A stretch of 33,418 bases of DNA from positions 1 to 33,418 of the forward strand of contig NZ_JADEXP010000026.1 in NCBI RefSeq assembly GCF_015207065.1, given 5' to 3'. Below the pieces are notes generated by a model. The model was not told the DNA's origin. It saw only the letters and a program-made list of their open reading frames with translations, and did not search any database. Source of the DNA: Leptolyngbya cf. ectocarpi LEGE 11479 (lineage in GTDB: Bacteria > Cyanobacteriota > Cyanobacteriia > Phormidesmidales > Phormidesmidaceae). The stretch's first letter is position 1; every line of letters starts with the position of its first letter. Below are positions 7,870 through 15,093 of the stretch, piece by piece. Made by a program: the position numbers and the translations under genes.

Positions 7870-7899
7870 GTTGGGTTTCGCGAGCTTAACCCAACCTAC
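7870..7899 (+). repeat. dispersed cyanobacterial repeat, copy B (inverted relative to copy A)
   Basis: 30 bp, starting GTTGGGTTTCGCGAGC and ending AACCCAACCTAC. Its reverse complement matches copy A at 7729-7760 except at the central four or so bases. Copies A and B are 109 bp apart and face each other, and could form a large stem in the ggtB-ggtC mRNA junction. Confidence 0.8.
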
Positions 7900-7921
7900 G
7901 ATGATGTCGATTAAAGCACGA

Positions 7922-9208
7922 TTATTCTGGCCAACTCGCCTCAATCGTATCCAGCACCTCTTCCACTGGCTCGCCCGCCACATATTCCACCACACCGGAC
8001 CAGAAGGTACCCGTACCCACAGCCCCCGGCATCATATCCGATCCATCAAACCGAATCGTCTCCGCATTTCCTAAAAACTCAGCCTGCTTTTTACTCAACG
8101 CATCCGGATACGCCTCCAAACTCACCTGCTTGTGGGGCGATAAAAAGCCCCCCAAGCCGGCCCAAATTTCATGGGGTTCCGGCGTCGCCAAATACGCCAT
8201 CAGTGCCTGAGCCTCAGGCGTGTTGTTAAACATGCCAAACGCATCCCCAGCCACTAAAACCGGCGTACCATAGGCCGGGTCAATACCCGGCAACAAAAAG
8301 ATATCCACCTCTTTTTCTAAGTTCACTTCCTCCGGAAAGAAACTGGCAATAAAGTTAGCCTGGCGATGCAAATAGCAGGTAGGGCTATCACCAAACAGTC
8401 CCTGGGGGGCATCACCAAAGGGGGTACTGATGGCACCCACTGAGCCACCCACCACATAGTTCTCATTCAAGACAATCTCGCCAAACTGCTCAAAGGCCGT
8501 TTGGACCGCACCGTCATTAAACGGAATTTCATGGGTAATCCACTGGTCATACACCTCTGGCCCGGCGGTGCGTAGCATGATGTCTTCAATCCAATCAGTC
8601 CCTGGCCAGCCCGTTGCTTCACCACTCTCTAACCCGACACACCAGGGCATTGCCCCAGCATCAACAATCTGGTCGCTCAGTGCCAGCATTTCATCCCATG
8701 TGGTCGGTACTGTAAACCCTTGGGCTTCAAACGCTTTAGGGTTGTACCACACCAAGCTCTTTACCGAAGCCCGATACCAAATTCCATAGATACTGTCATC
8801 AAACGTACCCAACGATAGCCAGGTTTCTGGATAGGCGTCTGACAGAGTAGCCTCGTCCATAAACTCTGTTACCGCCACCATTTGCCCAGCCTCAGCAAAA
8901 CTTGCCATCAGTCCCGGCTGAGGAAACATGGCAATATCTGGCGCATCGCCTGACTCTACCCTGACCGGCAGCAACGTCGCGAAGGAGTCAGTGCCCTCAT
9001 AGATCACATTAATCCCTGTTTCCTCTTCAAAGGGCTGGAGGGCTGCTTCCAATTTTTCCTGCTGTTCGCCAACCACCACGCCAAGGATAGTCACCGTTTT
9101 TTCAGCACTCTCCGATGCCCCATCGCCTCCACCACCATCACAGGCACTCAACAGTAGTAATGCCGCTACCGATAGCCATAGTCGCGTTTTCAATTGGGCC
9201 ATTTTCAA
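7922..9208 (-). CDS. ggtB: solute-binding lipoprotein of the GgtBCD-like ABC importer
   Basis: 428 residues. The lipoprotein signal has a lipobox LLSAC with Cys23 as lipidation site, then a short Gly/Asp linker. The rest is a family-1 extracellular sugar-binding fold: VTILGVVVGEQQEK, INVIYEGTDSF, GDAPDIAMFPQPG, WYNPKAFEAQGFTVPTTWDE, and VLVAGDAFGMFNNTPEAQAL. Length and motifs match alpha-glucoside/glucosylglycerol binding proteins (AglE/GgtB). It precedes the two permease genes by 138 bp, and that gap holds an inverted cyanobacterial repeat. The translation start may be at residue 1 or 3. In Synechocystis this type of importer takes up glucosylglycerol, sucrose and trehalose; the ligand here is inferred. 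Confidence 0.82.
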   Translation of the reverse strand: MKMAQLKTRLWLSVAALLLLSACDGGGGDGASESAEKTVTILGVVVGEQQEKLEAALQPFEEETGINVIYEGTDSFATLLPVRVESGDAPDIAMFPQPGLMASFAEAGQMVAVTEFMDEATLSDAYPETWLSLGTFDDSIYGIWYRASVKSLVWYNPKAFEAQGFTVPTTWDEMLALSDQIVDAGAMPWCVGLESGEATGWPGTDWIEDIMLRTAGPEVYDQWITHEIPFNDGAVQTAFEQFGEIVLNENYVVGGSVGAISTPFGDAPQGLFGDSPTCYLHRQANFIASFFPEEVNLEKEVDIFLLPGIDPAYGTPVLVAGDAFGMFNNTPEAQALMAYLATPEPHEIWAGLGGFLSPHKQVSLEAYPDALSKKQAEFLGNAETIRFDGSDMMPGAVGTGTFWSGVVEYVAGEPVEEVLDTIEASWPE

Positions 9209-9372
9209 AGAATCCGATTATAAAACAGCAATTTTCTTTGTTCACATCGTATCAAGGCGCATGGGCAATGGTTAGTAGAACGGGCAATAACCGTAGGCGT
9301 AGCCCATGGGACCATTACCTGGAATCAAGGCTAAAAGAAGCCCTTGGTGAATAGATTCCTTCAGTTAAACTG

Positions 9373-10176
9373 ATGAGAGCCCAAATGGAGTTTGCTGCCT
9401 TGACCATGGCGCAGTTAGACCTGTTCCCATCCTCCGTGCCACCCACCGACTTTGACTATACCGTCCGCACAAGTAAGCGGGCTAAGCACGTATCTATCAA
9501 AATCGCGGTAGATGGCTCTGTCGAAGTAGTCGTTCCACCAAGATACAACTGTAAAAAGCTGCCGGGGCTGATAGCCAAATGGCAAGACTGGATTCTAAAA
9601 AATCGCGCTCGGTTGCTGAGCGAACGCCAAGATACAGTCACTGATTGGCAAATGAGCCAGCCTGAAAAACTTGAACTCCGGTGGCAGACTCCCTTAGCAC
9701 AGGCTGAGCCGAGCGAAGTTTGGCAGGTGAGCTACGAGGCTGATTCCGGACCTATGTTCTGTATTCCAGTGCCAGGAAACAATCTAAAGATTCGAGGTAA
9801 CGTAGAGCATTTGCCCTCGTGCAATCAGGTACTGCGCGACTGGTTGGGGCACAAGGCCCATCGGGAGCTAGTCCCGTGGTTACGTCAGCTGAGTTTTGAC
9901 CTAGATTTGCCATTTAAGAAGCCTGCGGTACGAGGCCAAAAAACGCTCTGGGCCAGTTGCTCTAGCAATAAAAACATTAGTCTCAACTACAAGCTGCTGT
10001 TTCTGCCCAAAGAAATTGTGCACTACGTGCTGGTACATGAACTATGCCATACGGTGCACATGAATCATTCCCAAGCATTTTGGCAGCTAGTGGGTGAAAA
10101 AATGCCTGATTTTGAGCCTTATCGCAAGATACTTAGGAATGGGTGGAAATACGTACCTCGTTGGGTAGAAAGCTGA
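9373..10176 (+). CDS. YgjP-like (DUF45) zinc metallopeptidase
   Basis: 267 residues. The zinc motif HELCH appears in VLVHELCHTVHMNHSQAFW; the following His in NHSQAFW is the third ligand expected in this family. Upstream are KRAKHVSIKIAVDGSVEVVV and RGQKTLWASCSSNKNISLNYKLLFLP, equivalent to the DUF45 pattern of R-x-x-x-WGSCS and LNWRL. These proteins are often found near restriction or mobile genes, but their substrates are poorly known. Start: ATGs at 9373, 9385 and 9406 are all possible; the first is used. The upstream intergenic stretch (9209-9372) has only a weak ATGGGC/GCCCAT inverted repeat (9261-9307). It is followed on the same strand by the intron-containing tRNA. Confidence 0.85.
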   Translation: MRAQMEFAALTMAQLDLFPSSVPPTDFDYTVRTSKRAKHVSIKIAVDGSVEVVVPPRYNCKKLPGLIAKWQDWILKNRARLLSERQDTVTDWQMSQPEKLELRWQTPLAQAEPSEVWQVSYEADSGPMFCIPVPGNNLKIRGNVEHLPSCNQVLRDWLGHKAHRELVPWLRQLSFDLDLPFKKPAVRGQKTLWASCSSNKNISLNYKLLFLPKEIVHYVLVHELCHTVHMNHSQAFWQLVGEKMPDFEPYRKILRNGWKYVPRWVES

Positions 10177-10259
10177 CAGTTTCTCCGCCATTTTACGGAA
10201 TTTACGGACGCCATACTTGTGGACAGTAAGATAGATTGTATGTTTAAGTAGACCAGCTT

Positions 10260-10537
10260 GGGGCTGTAGCTCAGCTGGATAGAGCAACCGCCTCCTGAAT
10301 ATCGGGCACCGTGCGGGGAAACCCCATGTGTGAATGTAGTCAAATTCGGTGAAACCTACGAGGACCTGTCCTTACGGCAATACCGAGCCAAGCCAGATTT
10401 TCACTTCTGGAAGGTGTAGAGACTAGACGGCTACCACCTACGGGACACGTTCCTACGGTGAAGGTATAGTCCAGAGAGTGGGGAAACTCACACCAATCTG
10501 AAGCGGTAGGTCGCGCGTTCGAATCGCGCCAGTCCCG
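10260..10537 (+). tRNA. tRNA-Arg(CCU), interrupted by a group I intron
   Basis: Exon 1 is 10260-10296 and exon 2 is 10501-10537. Spliced, they give a complete 74-nt cloverleaf: acceptor GGGGCTG/CAGTCCC with one G-U, D stem GCTC/GAGC, anticodon stem ACCGC/GCGGT with loop CT-CCT-AA, T arm GCGCG-TTCGAAT-CGCGC, and discriminator G73. The anticodon CCU reads AGG (arginine). No CCA is encoded. The intron interrupts the gene immediately 3' of anticodon base 36, the position known for group I introns in bacterial tRNA-Arg(CCU). Confidence 0.96.
10297..10500 (+). ncRNA. group I (IC3-type) self-splicing intron in tRNA-Arg(CCU)
   Basis: 204 nt. It follows a U (U36) and ends in G (10500), as group I introns do. 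The core is recognisable: GTCAAATTCGGTGAAACCTA (P4 region), ATACCGAGCCAAGCC (P3/P6 joining region, 10380-10394), GAAGGTGTAGAGACTAGACG (5' P7, about 10410-10429) and GAAGGTATAGTCC (3' P7, 10460-10472). A P1 of CCU (anticodon) with GGG at 10304-10306 would put the splice-site U in a U-G wobble. From memory, the core closely resembles the small tRNA introns of Azoarcus (tRNA-Ile) and Agrobacterium (tRNA-Arg). It has no open frame for a homing endonuclease. Confidence 0.95.
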
Positions 10538-10577
10538 TAATCAAAAATCACCCCACAGTTTATCCAAAGCTGTGGGG

Positions 10578-10844
10578 TTAATAATGATAGCGACAAGCAA
10601 TAATCGTCAGATAATCGTCATCTACAGCGTAGACGAGGCGATTGGTATCGCCGATGCGTCGTGACCAGAATCCGGATAGGTTTTCTTTCAGGGGCTCTGG
10701 TTTGCCGATACCTTCGAAAGGTTGCTTTTTGGTCTCTTTGATCAATTTGTTAATTCGTTTCAGAGTCTTTTTATCTTGACTCTGCCAGTAGATGTAGTCT
10801 TGCCAGGCTTCATAAGTCCAGGCTAGCTTTCGATTACTCATCAA
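10578..10844 (-). CDS. yoeB: YoeB/Txe-family mRNA interferase toxin
   Basis: 88 residues (87 from the second Met). All YoeB hallmarks are present: WTYEAWQDYIYWQ, KRINKLIKETKKQPFEGIGKPEPLKENLSG, WSRRIGDTNRLVY and the C-terminal CRYHY with the catalytic His-Tyr. YoeB toxins cleave mRNA in the ribosomal A site when their antitoxin is degraded. The gene overlaps the antitoxin gene by 11 bases, so expression is coupled. It is immediately downstream (on the other strand) of the intron-containing tRNA and ends 40 nt from it. Confidence 0.95.
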   Translation of the reverse strand: MMSNRKLAWTYEAWQDYIYWQSQDKKTLKRINKLIKETKKQPFEGIGKPEPLKENLSGFWSRRIGDTNRLVYAVDDDYLTIIACRYHY

Positions 10845-11088
10845 TGAGTTCTTTCTCTGTCACCCGACCCTGTTTGTATTGAGCAATAGAACGCTCCAAG
10901 TGAGCTGCATTTGCTGGGGACTTTAACAAGTGAACGGTTTCCAGCAGACTGTTGAAATATTCAAGAGACATGACAACAGCATCGTCAGCATCGCGACGGG
11001 TAATAACGGTATAGTCCATGTCATTGACTACGCGGTCCAGTATGGTTTTTAGCTTATTTCTGGCTTCACTAAAGGTAACTATATTCAT
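10834..11088 (-). CDS. yefM: YefM/Phd-family antitoxin
   Basis: 84 residues, the usual antitoxin length. The N-terminal DNA-binding part is FSEARNKLKTILDRVVNDMDYTVITRRDADDAVVMSLEYFNSL (in segments), and the C-terminal part (about 50-84) is acidic and helical, the toxin-binding tail. It neutralises YoeB and, in this family, binds its own promoter, with the toxin as co-repressor. The gene precedes and overlaps yoeB by 11 bp. The divergent spacer to the next pair (11089-11254) must hold its promoter and operator; I see no obvious palindrome that I would call the operator. Confidence 0.94.
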   Translation of the reverse strand: MNIVTFSEARNKLKTILDRVVNDMDYTVITRRDADDAVVMSLEYFNSLLETVHLLKSPANAAHLERSIAQYKQGRVTEKELIDE

Positions 11089-11254
11089 AGCTAATCTGTA
11101 CCATTACTTGTACAAGTATAGCCATAACAGTTGACGTATAAGTGATGAAATCGCATCATCCTAAGCTTCATATCCAACCCTATCCAGTGGTGAATCGATG
11201 TGAGCTATAGGTGTGAGCTAAGATTACAGAATGGTTTACAACTTTGCATAGGCT

Positions 11255-11590
11255 ATGAGCATTCGTGATCTTGAGGCTCGGCTTTTGTCCCTTTCTCCAA
11301 TCGATAAATTAGAGGCGATTCAACTCCTTTCTCGTAGCCTGGGCAATAACTGGCGCGGTATTAGGAAAACCCCTGGAGTTTGTGGTGGTGAGGCTTGTAT
11401 TGAAGGGACTCGAATTCCTGTATGGGTCCTGACGAGTTACCGTCAGCTGGGTGTGAAAGATTCTGATCAACTTTACAACTACCCGACTCTTACAGCTTTA
11501 GACTTAGCCAACGCTTGGACCTATGCAGCAGCAAATCCAGAAGAGATTGAAGCCGCCATTCAGGCCAATGACGACGACATGGACGAGTAG
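11255..11590 (+). CDS. DUF433-domain protein, putative antitoxin
   Basis: 111 residues. The C-terminal half is a DUF433 domain: RKTPGVCGGEACIEGTRIPVW, then LGVKDSDQLYNYPTLTALDLANAW and an acidic tail. DUF433 proteins carry a winged or helical DNA-binding fold and often sit directly upstream of a DUF5615 PIN-like gene, as here (ATG three bases after this stop). That pair is treated as a VapBC-like toxin-antitoxin system. The N-terminal 40 residues (LEARLLSLSPIDKLEAIQLL) form a helical region as in addiction-module antidotes. Function as an antitoxin is inferred from family pairing. Confidence 0.85.
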   Translation: MSIRDLEARLLSLSPIDKLEAIQLLSRSLGNNWRGIRKTPGVCGGEACIEGTRIPVWVLTSYRQLGVKDSDQLYNYPTLTALDLANAWTYAAANPEEIEAAIQANDDDMDE

Positions 11591-11593
11591 CAC

Positions 11594-11926
11594 ATGGCTG
11601 CACTGTATGCGAACGAGCAGTTTCCGCGTCGTGTTGTTGAGTTTCTCCGTAGCCTTGATCATGATGTATTGACCGTGCAGGAAGCAAACAACCGTGGCTT
11701 ATCGGATGATCAGGTTTTGGCATTTGCTACGTCAGAAAATCGCGCTGTTTTGACGCTAAATCGCAAGGATTTTATCAAGCTTCATCGTGCAAATAGTGAT
11801 CATGCAGGAATTATTGTCTGTTCTAGAGATGATAACTGGCAGCGACAGGCTGATCGTATTCACAAAGCGGTTAGCCTGTTTGATAGCTTGAATAGTCAGT
11901 TGGTTCGTGTAAACAAGCCTGAATAA
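11594..11926 (+). CDS. DUF5615 PIN-like protein, putative toxin
   Basis: 110 residues of the DUF5615 family: YANEQFPRRVVEFLRSLDHDVLTVQEA, LSDDQVLAFATSENRAVLTLN-RKDF and HAGIIVCSRD. The acidic residues expected of a PIN-type nuclease pocket are mostly there: Glu8 region, the SDDQ Asp, and a later Asp. The usual second Asp of the LTxDxDF segment is Asn (LTLNRKDF). It starts three bases after the DUF433 stop and so is co-translated with it. Nuclease activity has not been shown for most family members; the toxin role is inferred. Confidence 0.84.
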   Translation: MAALYANEQFPRRVVEFLRSLDHDVLTVQEANNRGLSDDQVLAFATSENRAVLTLNRKDFIKLHRANSDHAGIIVCSRDDNWQRQADRIHKAVSLFDSLNSQLVRVNKPE

Positions 11927-12020
11927 GCTGAGACTGTGCTTCTCATTAAAAAGTTCAGAGATTTCTAGCAGCTCTATTACAGGACGAGTATCTTGGTAGC
12001 GATGCTGAGCAAAATCGTCT

Positions 12021-12581
12021 ATGTTGTCAAAATTGCGCAGTTTTTTGCCTAGCCCTAAAGGATTACGAAAACTACAGACTGCTAAAGCTAAACTGAATTT
12101 GAGCTTTACGGCAATTGCTAAGGAAGCTGGTGTAAGTGCAAATACCGTCAGTTGATTGTTTCATCCTGGTCAAGGCAAACGGTTAAGTAAATCTAGTCTC
12201 GTGGCTATTGCCCAAGTGTTGAAGATTAGTCCGGAAGAGATTGTTTATGAGACATATGCTTTAGTTCTTGACGATGGGCAATTCGAGGCTCAATGGCGAA
12301 TTCAATCAATTATCAAGAACAAGGCTACGGAGCTAAATTTATCAGGGTTAGGACTAACAACGTTGCCCAGAGAATTGAGATATTTTGTCAACTTAACTCG
12401 ACTTGATCTCTCCTCAAATCAGCTTACCTCGGTACCCAAAGAGTTATGTCAGCTTACCAACCTGACTCGACTTGATCTCTCCCAAAATCAGCTCATCTCA
12501 GTACCCAAAGAGTTAGGTCAGCTCACCAACCTGACTTGGCGGCTGGATGAGATCGCTAATTTGTGGCTTAAAAACCTGTAA
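12021..12581 (+). pseudogene. broken HTH plus leucine-rich-repeat gene (in-frame TGA)
   Basis: A reading frame from ATG 12021 encodes an XRE-like helix-turn-helix start, ending LSFTAIAKEAGVSANTVS, then TGA at 12153-12155. It continues in the same frame with LFHPGQGKRLSKSSLVAIAQ and VLKISPEEIV, the rest of the helix-turn-helix. One C-to-T change (CGA to TGA) explains the stop, because the expected residue there is Arg. After the helix-turn-helix come three LRR units (LTxLPRELRYFVNLTRLDLS, then two with LTSVPKEL/LISVPKEL). The frame ends abruptly at 12579 after WRLDEIANLWLKNL, in the middle of a repeat, so the 3' part is probably lost too. A restart at TTG 12156 is possible but would lack the first helices. 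Intact relatives would be regulators or Roco-like proteins. Confidence 0.75.
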
Positions 12582-12590
12582 CCAAAGAGA

Positions 12591-12628
12591 ATGTAGCAGA
12601 GCCTTTTGTCAGAAAAACTCTGCTGCAT
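12591..12628. repeat. inverted repeat between the LRR relic and the rhodanese gene
   Basis: ATGTAGCAGAG (12591-12601) pairs with CTCTGCTGCAT (12618-12628), 11 bp with one G-U, loop 16. Located between two convergent genes, it could stop transcription from either, but no strong T-run follows on either strand. Confidence 0.45.
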
Positions 12629-12645
12629 AGGCTTCTACGAAAGAT

Positions 12646-13002
12646 TTAGCACCCTTCTGTTGCACCATCAGCGGCTTGCCAAGCGCCTAGACCACCCATC
12701 AGTTCAGCAACATTTTTATAACCAGCCTCACGCAGTGCAGCTGCAGCCTGAGCTGTGACGTCATCAGTACCGCCATAGACATAAATATCGCGCTCAGTCT
12801 CAAGACTTACAGAAGCACGAGCAACAAGTTCATCCATGGGCATAGAAATAGCGCCTGAAATACGACGCTCGTTGAAAAGGCTTCTATCTCTAACATCTAC
12901 AATCGTTAGAGCAGGTTCACCCCAATCAAGACGGTCCTTTAGGTCAAACACAGTCGAAACATGCTGGAGCGGTTTAGGGGTGGGAAAAAATATGGCCGAC
13001 AT
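12646..13002 (-). CDS. rhodanese-fold protein without the catalytic cysteine
   Basis: 118 residues forming a single rhodanese domain: LTIVDVRDRSLFNERRISGA (about 32-51), ISMPMDELV, then DIYVYGGTDDVTAQAAAALR, YKNVAELMGGLGAWQA. The active-site loop, normally VYC-x-x-G-x-R-S, is VYGGTDD here, so the sulfur-carrying Cys is Gly77. Such domains cannot act as sulfurtransferases and generally serve as binding or regulatory modules. The Cys at residue 118 is C-terminal and not in the loop. The gene is leftward, next to the LRR relic; upstream sequence is AT-rich and contains its promoter. Confidence 0.88.
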   Translation of the reverse strand: MSAIFFPTPKPLQHVSTVFDLKDRLDWGEPALTIVDVRDRSLFNERRISGAISMPMDELVARASVSLETERDIYVYGGTDDVTAQAAAALREAGYKNVAELMGGLGAWQAADGATEGC

Positions 13003-13166
13003 GGTGGGTTGTGGACAGCATTATCATGCTGTTATGAGAAGCTACTTGTGCATTGTAACGAAATCTAAATTAAATGTAATTTATATTCCATGACAATTGA
13101 TGTGGCCATAGCAGTCTCAAAAAAATGTTTGTGCTTTCGAGGCTGGTAGATATGGGGTCGCTAAAA

Positions 13167-13194
13167 AGGCCGAACAGTCTTAACTGTCCGGCCT
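13167..13194 (-). terminator. intrinsic terminator of the M50 protease gene
   Basis: Hairpin AGGCC(GA)ACAGT/ACTGT(CC)GGCCT in the leftward transcript, GC-rich at the base, followed by TTTTTAG. It sits about 57 nt past the protease stop at 13251 and before the rhodanese promoter. Confidence 0.85.
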
Positions 13195-13250
13195 CAGGTT
13201 ATTCAAAAGAGATTATCCAAACCGTAATGCTTCGCTTCAGCTTGAGCGCT

Positions 13251-14372
13251 CTATGCCGGTTGAGCCTTTTGCTGTAAAAGGTTGATGATTTCAGCTTTCT
13301 CTAGAAGGCCAACCAGTGTGCCATTTTCTGTGGTTACCGCTAGTGCCTGAGTTCCTTGCTTCTCCAATTGTTGGATGACATCTAGTAACGGTCTGTCAGC
13401 TTGCACTCTGGTCTCTTGCTCAATGGGTTTGAGAAAATCTTGTACCTGATAGGCTGACCACTGGTCTGAGGGAACTGTTTTGAGTGTCTCTAGCTCGATA
13501 CTCCCCATTAACCGCTCGTCATCAGCTTTGACTAAGAAGCGACGCCACGGTCTGTTGCTATTAGAAACAATCACTGTATCTGCTAAATCGCGTAGCGTAC
13601 TGTCAATACCAATAATGGGACTATGTTCGAGGACAGCATCAGCGGCGGTTAGCCCTGACAAGGTTTCTTGAACCGTGGCTGATTGTGCCGACCGACCTGC
13701 ATTTTGCAGGATGAACCAGCCAATAATCAATGTCCAAAAGCTACCAATGTTGGAAAGTCCTAAAATAGCCAGCGTTCCTAGCCCAATGGCCGACCAGCCA
13801 ATGATTTGGCCTGTACGACTGGCCCAACGAATCCCCCGATAACGATTGCCAGAAAGTTTCCAGACAATGGCTTTGAGGACGTTACCGCCATCTAGAGGCA
13901 GCCCTGGAATCATATTGAAGGTGGCCAAAATGAGGTTGATATAGGCGAGCAAACCAGTCACGGCAGCGATGGGGCCAGTGACCAGACCGCTACTGGCTAC
14001 CAGGGTTAGAAGGGCAAACAGTGCCAAGCTTACTAGAGGACCTGCGATCGCAATCCAAAACGCGCCAGCCGGTGTCTTAGCCTCATCATCTAAACTGGCC
14101 AACCCACCAAACAGAAAGAGCGTAATAGAGTTGACGCTAATACCCTGCTGCCGAGCGGCAAAACTATGGCCCAGCTCATGGAGCAGCACAGAGCCAAACA
14201 AAAGAAGACCTGCTACTAATCCCAGTACTAAGGCTCCACCTCCCAGCCAGGGAAACTGTGCCGCCAGCCCGCCGCCAAAGTTTAGGGTGGTGAGGGCTAA
14301 AACAAAAAACCAAGAAATATTGATAAAGAAAGGAATACCAAAAAGATTCCCAACTCGAAGATTACCGTTCAT
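13251..14372 (-). CDS. site-2 protease family (M50) metalloprotease with CBS domains
   Basis: About 373 residues with four to six membrane segments. The zinc site is VLLHELGHSFAARQQ (H69/E70/H73 counted from the longer start), with the third ligand Asp in NMIPGLPLDGGNVL. The C-terminal third (from about 235) carries two CBS-like repeats (ADAVLEHSPIIGIDSTLRDL and VQADRPLLDVIQQLEKQGTQ with GLLEKAEI), which usually bind adenosyl ligands. Family members cut within membrane helices, for example anti-sigma factors. I set the start at ATG 14372, because GGAGA lies eight bases before it; ATG 14384 would add four residues. It is terminated by the hairpin at 13167-13194. The substrate is unknown. Confidence 0.9.
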   Translation of the reverse strand: MNGNLRVGNLFGIPFFINISWFFVLALTTLNFGGGLAAQFPWLGGGALVLGLVAGLLLFGSVLLHELGHSFAARQQGISVNSITLFLFGGLASLDDEAKTPAGAFWIAIAGPLVSLALFALLTLVASSGLVTGPIAAVTGLLAYINLILATFNMIPGLPLDGGNVLKAIVWKLSGNRYRGIRWASRTGQIIGWSAIGLGTLAILGLSNIGSFWTLIIGWFILQNAGRSAQSATVQETLSGLTAADAVLEHSPIIGIDSTLRDLADTVIVSNSNRPWRRFLVKADDERLMGSIELETLKTVPSDQWSAYQVQDFLKPIEQETRVQADRPLLDVIQQLEKQGTQALAVTTENGTLVGLLEKAEIINLLQQKAQPA

Positions 14373-14603
14373 ATCGGTCTCCATTCACATAATTGGAGCT
14401 GGATAATGAAGGTCTTCGATGCTTGTTTGAAAACGTGTTAAAGAAGAAGTTTATTTCCAGCTCATCCCAATTGTAACGAACTGTAAATATTAGCCCATCG
14501 TTCTAAGGTGGTAATAGCCGCCCGTCAATTAGTTCGGTCTGTAAATCCTTTGTCGCCTAAGCTAAAGCTGCACAGGCCCATTCAGATAAAAACGATCTAG
14601 CGT

Positions 14604-15071
14604 CTACAGTAGTGCATTTAACTGCTGCACCTGCACATCCTGCCGCTGCTTTAGAATGCGTCGATAAGCATCAACCAACGACGTAGCTAATTGCCTTTCA
14701 ACCAAAGTCGCCTCGTCTCGAGACTGACAAGGCGACGCCAGTAAGGGCTGCACAGTTGGCTGCAAAAAGGTGCTACTCAGTTCAGTAAAAAGAGCTTCAT
14801 CCCAAACCAGATCTGCCTCATACGCTTCAGGGGCGACCGTGAGATTGGCCTTGGCCACACAGCGAATCACACTGCGCAGTGGATAAAAAAGACTCTGGGA
14901 TTCCATGGCTAAATCTTGAGAAAATCTAAAGACGATACTGGATTGGTGTGCAGTATACGTCTCTATTTTTCCCTTTGCAAACTTCTTTTTTAAGATGCCC
15001 GTGGATGATGCCAGAACTGTGCCAACATGCTGCTTGATAGCGTAGATGGTGCAGGTCTCAGGACCATCCAC
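14604..15071 (-). CDS. protein of unknown function
   Basis: 155 residues from GTG 15071; an in-frame TAG nine bases upstream leaves no earlier start. There is no signal peptide, membrane segment or recognised motif. The N-terminal half mixes beta and helix (IYAIKQHVGTVLASSTG, KGKIETYTAHQSSIVF), and the C-terminal half is helical (DEATLVERQLATSLVDAYRR, ILKQRQDVQVQQLNALL). The start lies only 23 nt downstream of the terminator hairpin (15094-15117) of the preceding gene, so a separate promoter would have little room. The gene is therefore either expressed by read-through or is the 3' end of a longer gene that has lost its start. I do not recognise a function. Confidence 0.55.
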   Translation of the reverse strand: MDGPETCTIYAIKQHVGTVLASSTGILKKKFAKGKIETYTAHQSSIVFRFSQDLAMESQSLFYPLRSVIRCVAKANLTVAPEAYEADLVWDEALFTELSSTFLQPTVQPLLASPCQSRDEATLVERQLATSLVDAYRRILKQRQDVQVQQLNALL

Positions 15072-15093
15072 ATTTACCTATAAATACAAGAAA

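Noticed and set aside
9115-9354. Plus-strand open frame of 79 residues over the ggtB start and the spacer.
   Set aside because: Its first part is antisense to the lipoprotein signal region, it has no recognisable motif, and composition looks non-coding.
11930-12105. An open minus-strand reading that gives plausible-looking peptide (DFAQHRYQDTRPVIELLEIS) antisense to the DUF5615 end and the HTH relic.
   Set aside because: No ordinary start codon, overlaps two better supported plus-strand genes, and no family was recognised.
12153-12155. In-frame TGA read as selenocysteine or programmed readthrough.
   Set aside because: No SECIS-like hairpin was seen after it, the expected residue is Arg in a DNA-binding helix, and the 3' part of the gene is also lost, so simple decay is more likely.
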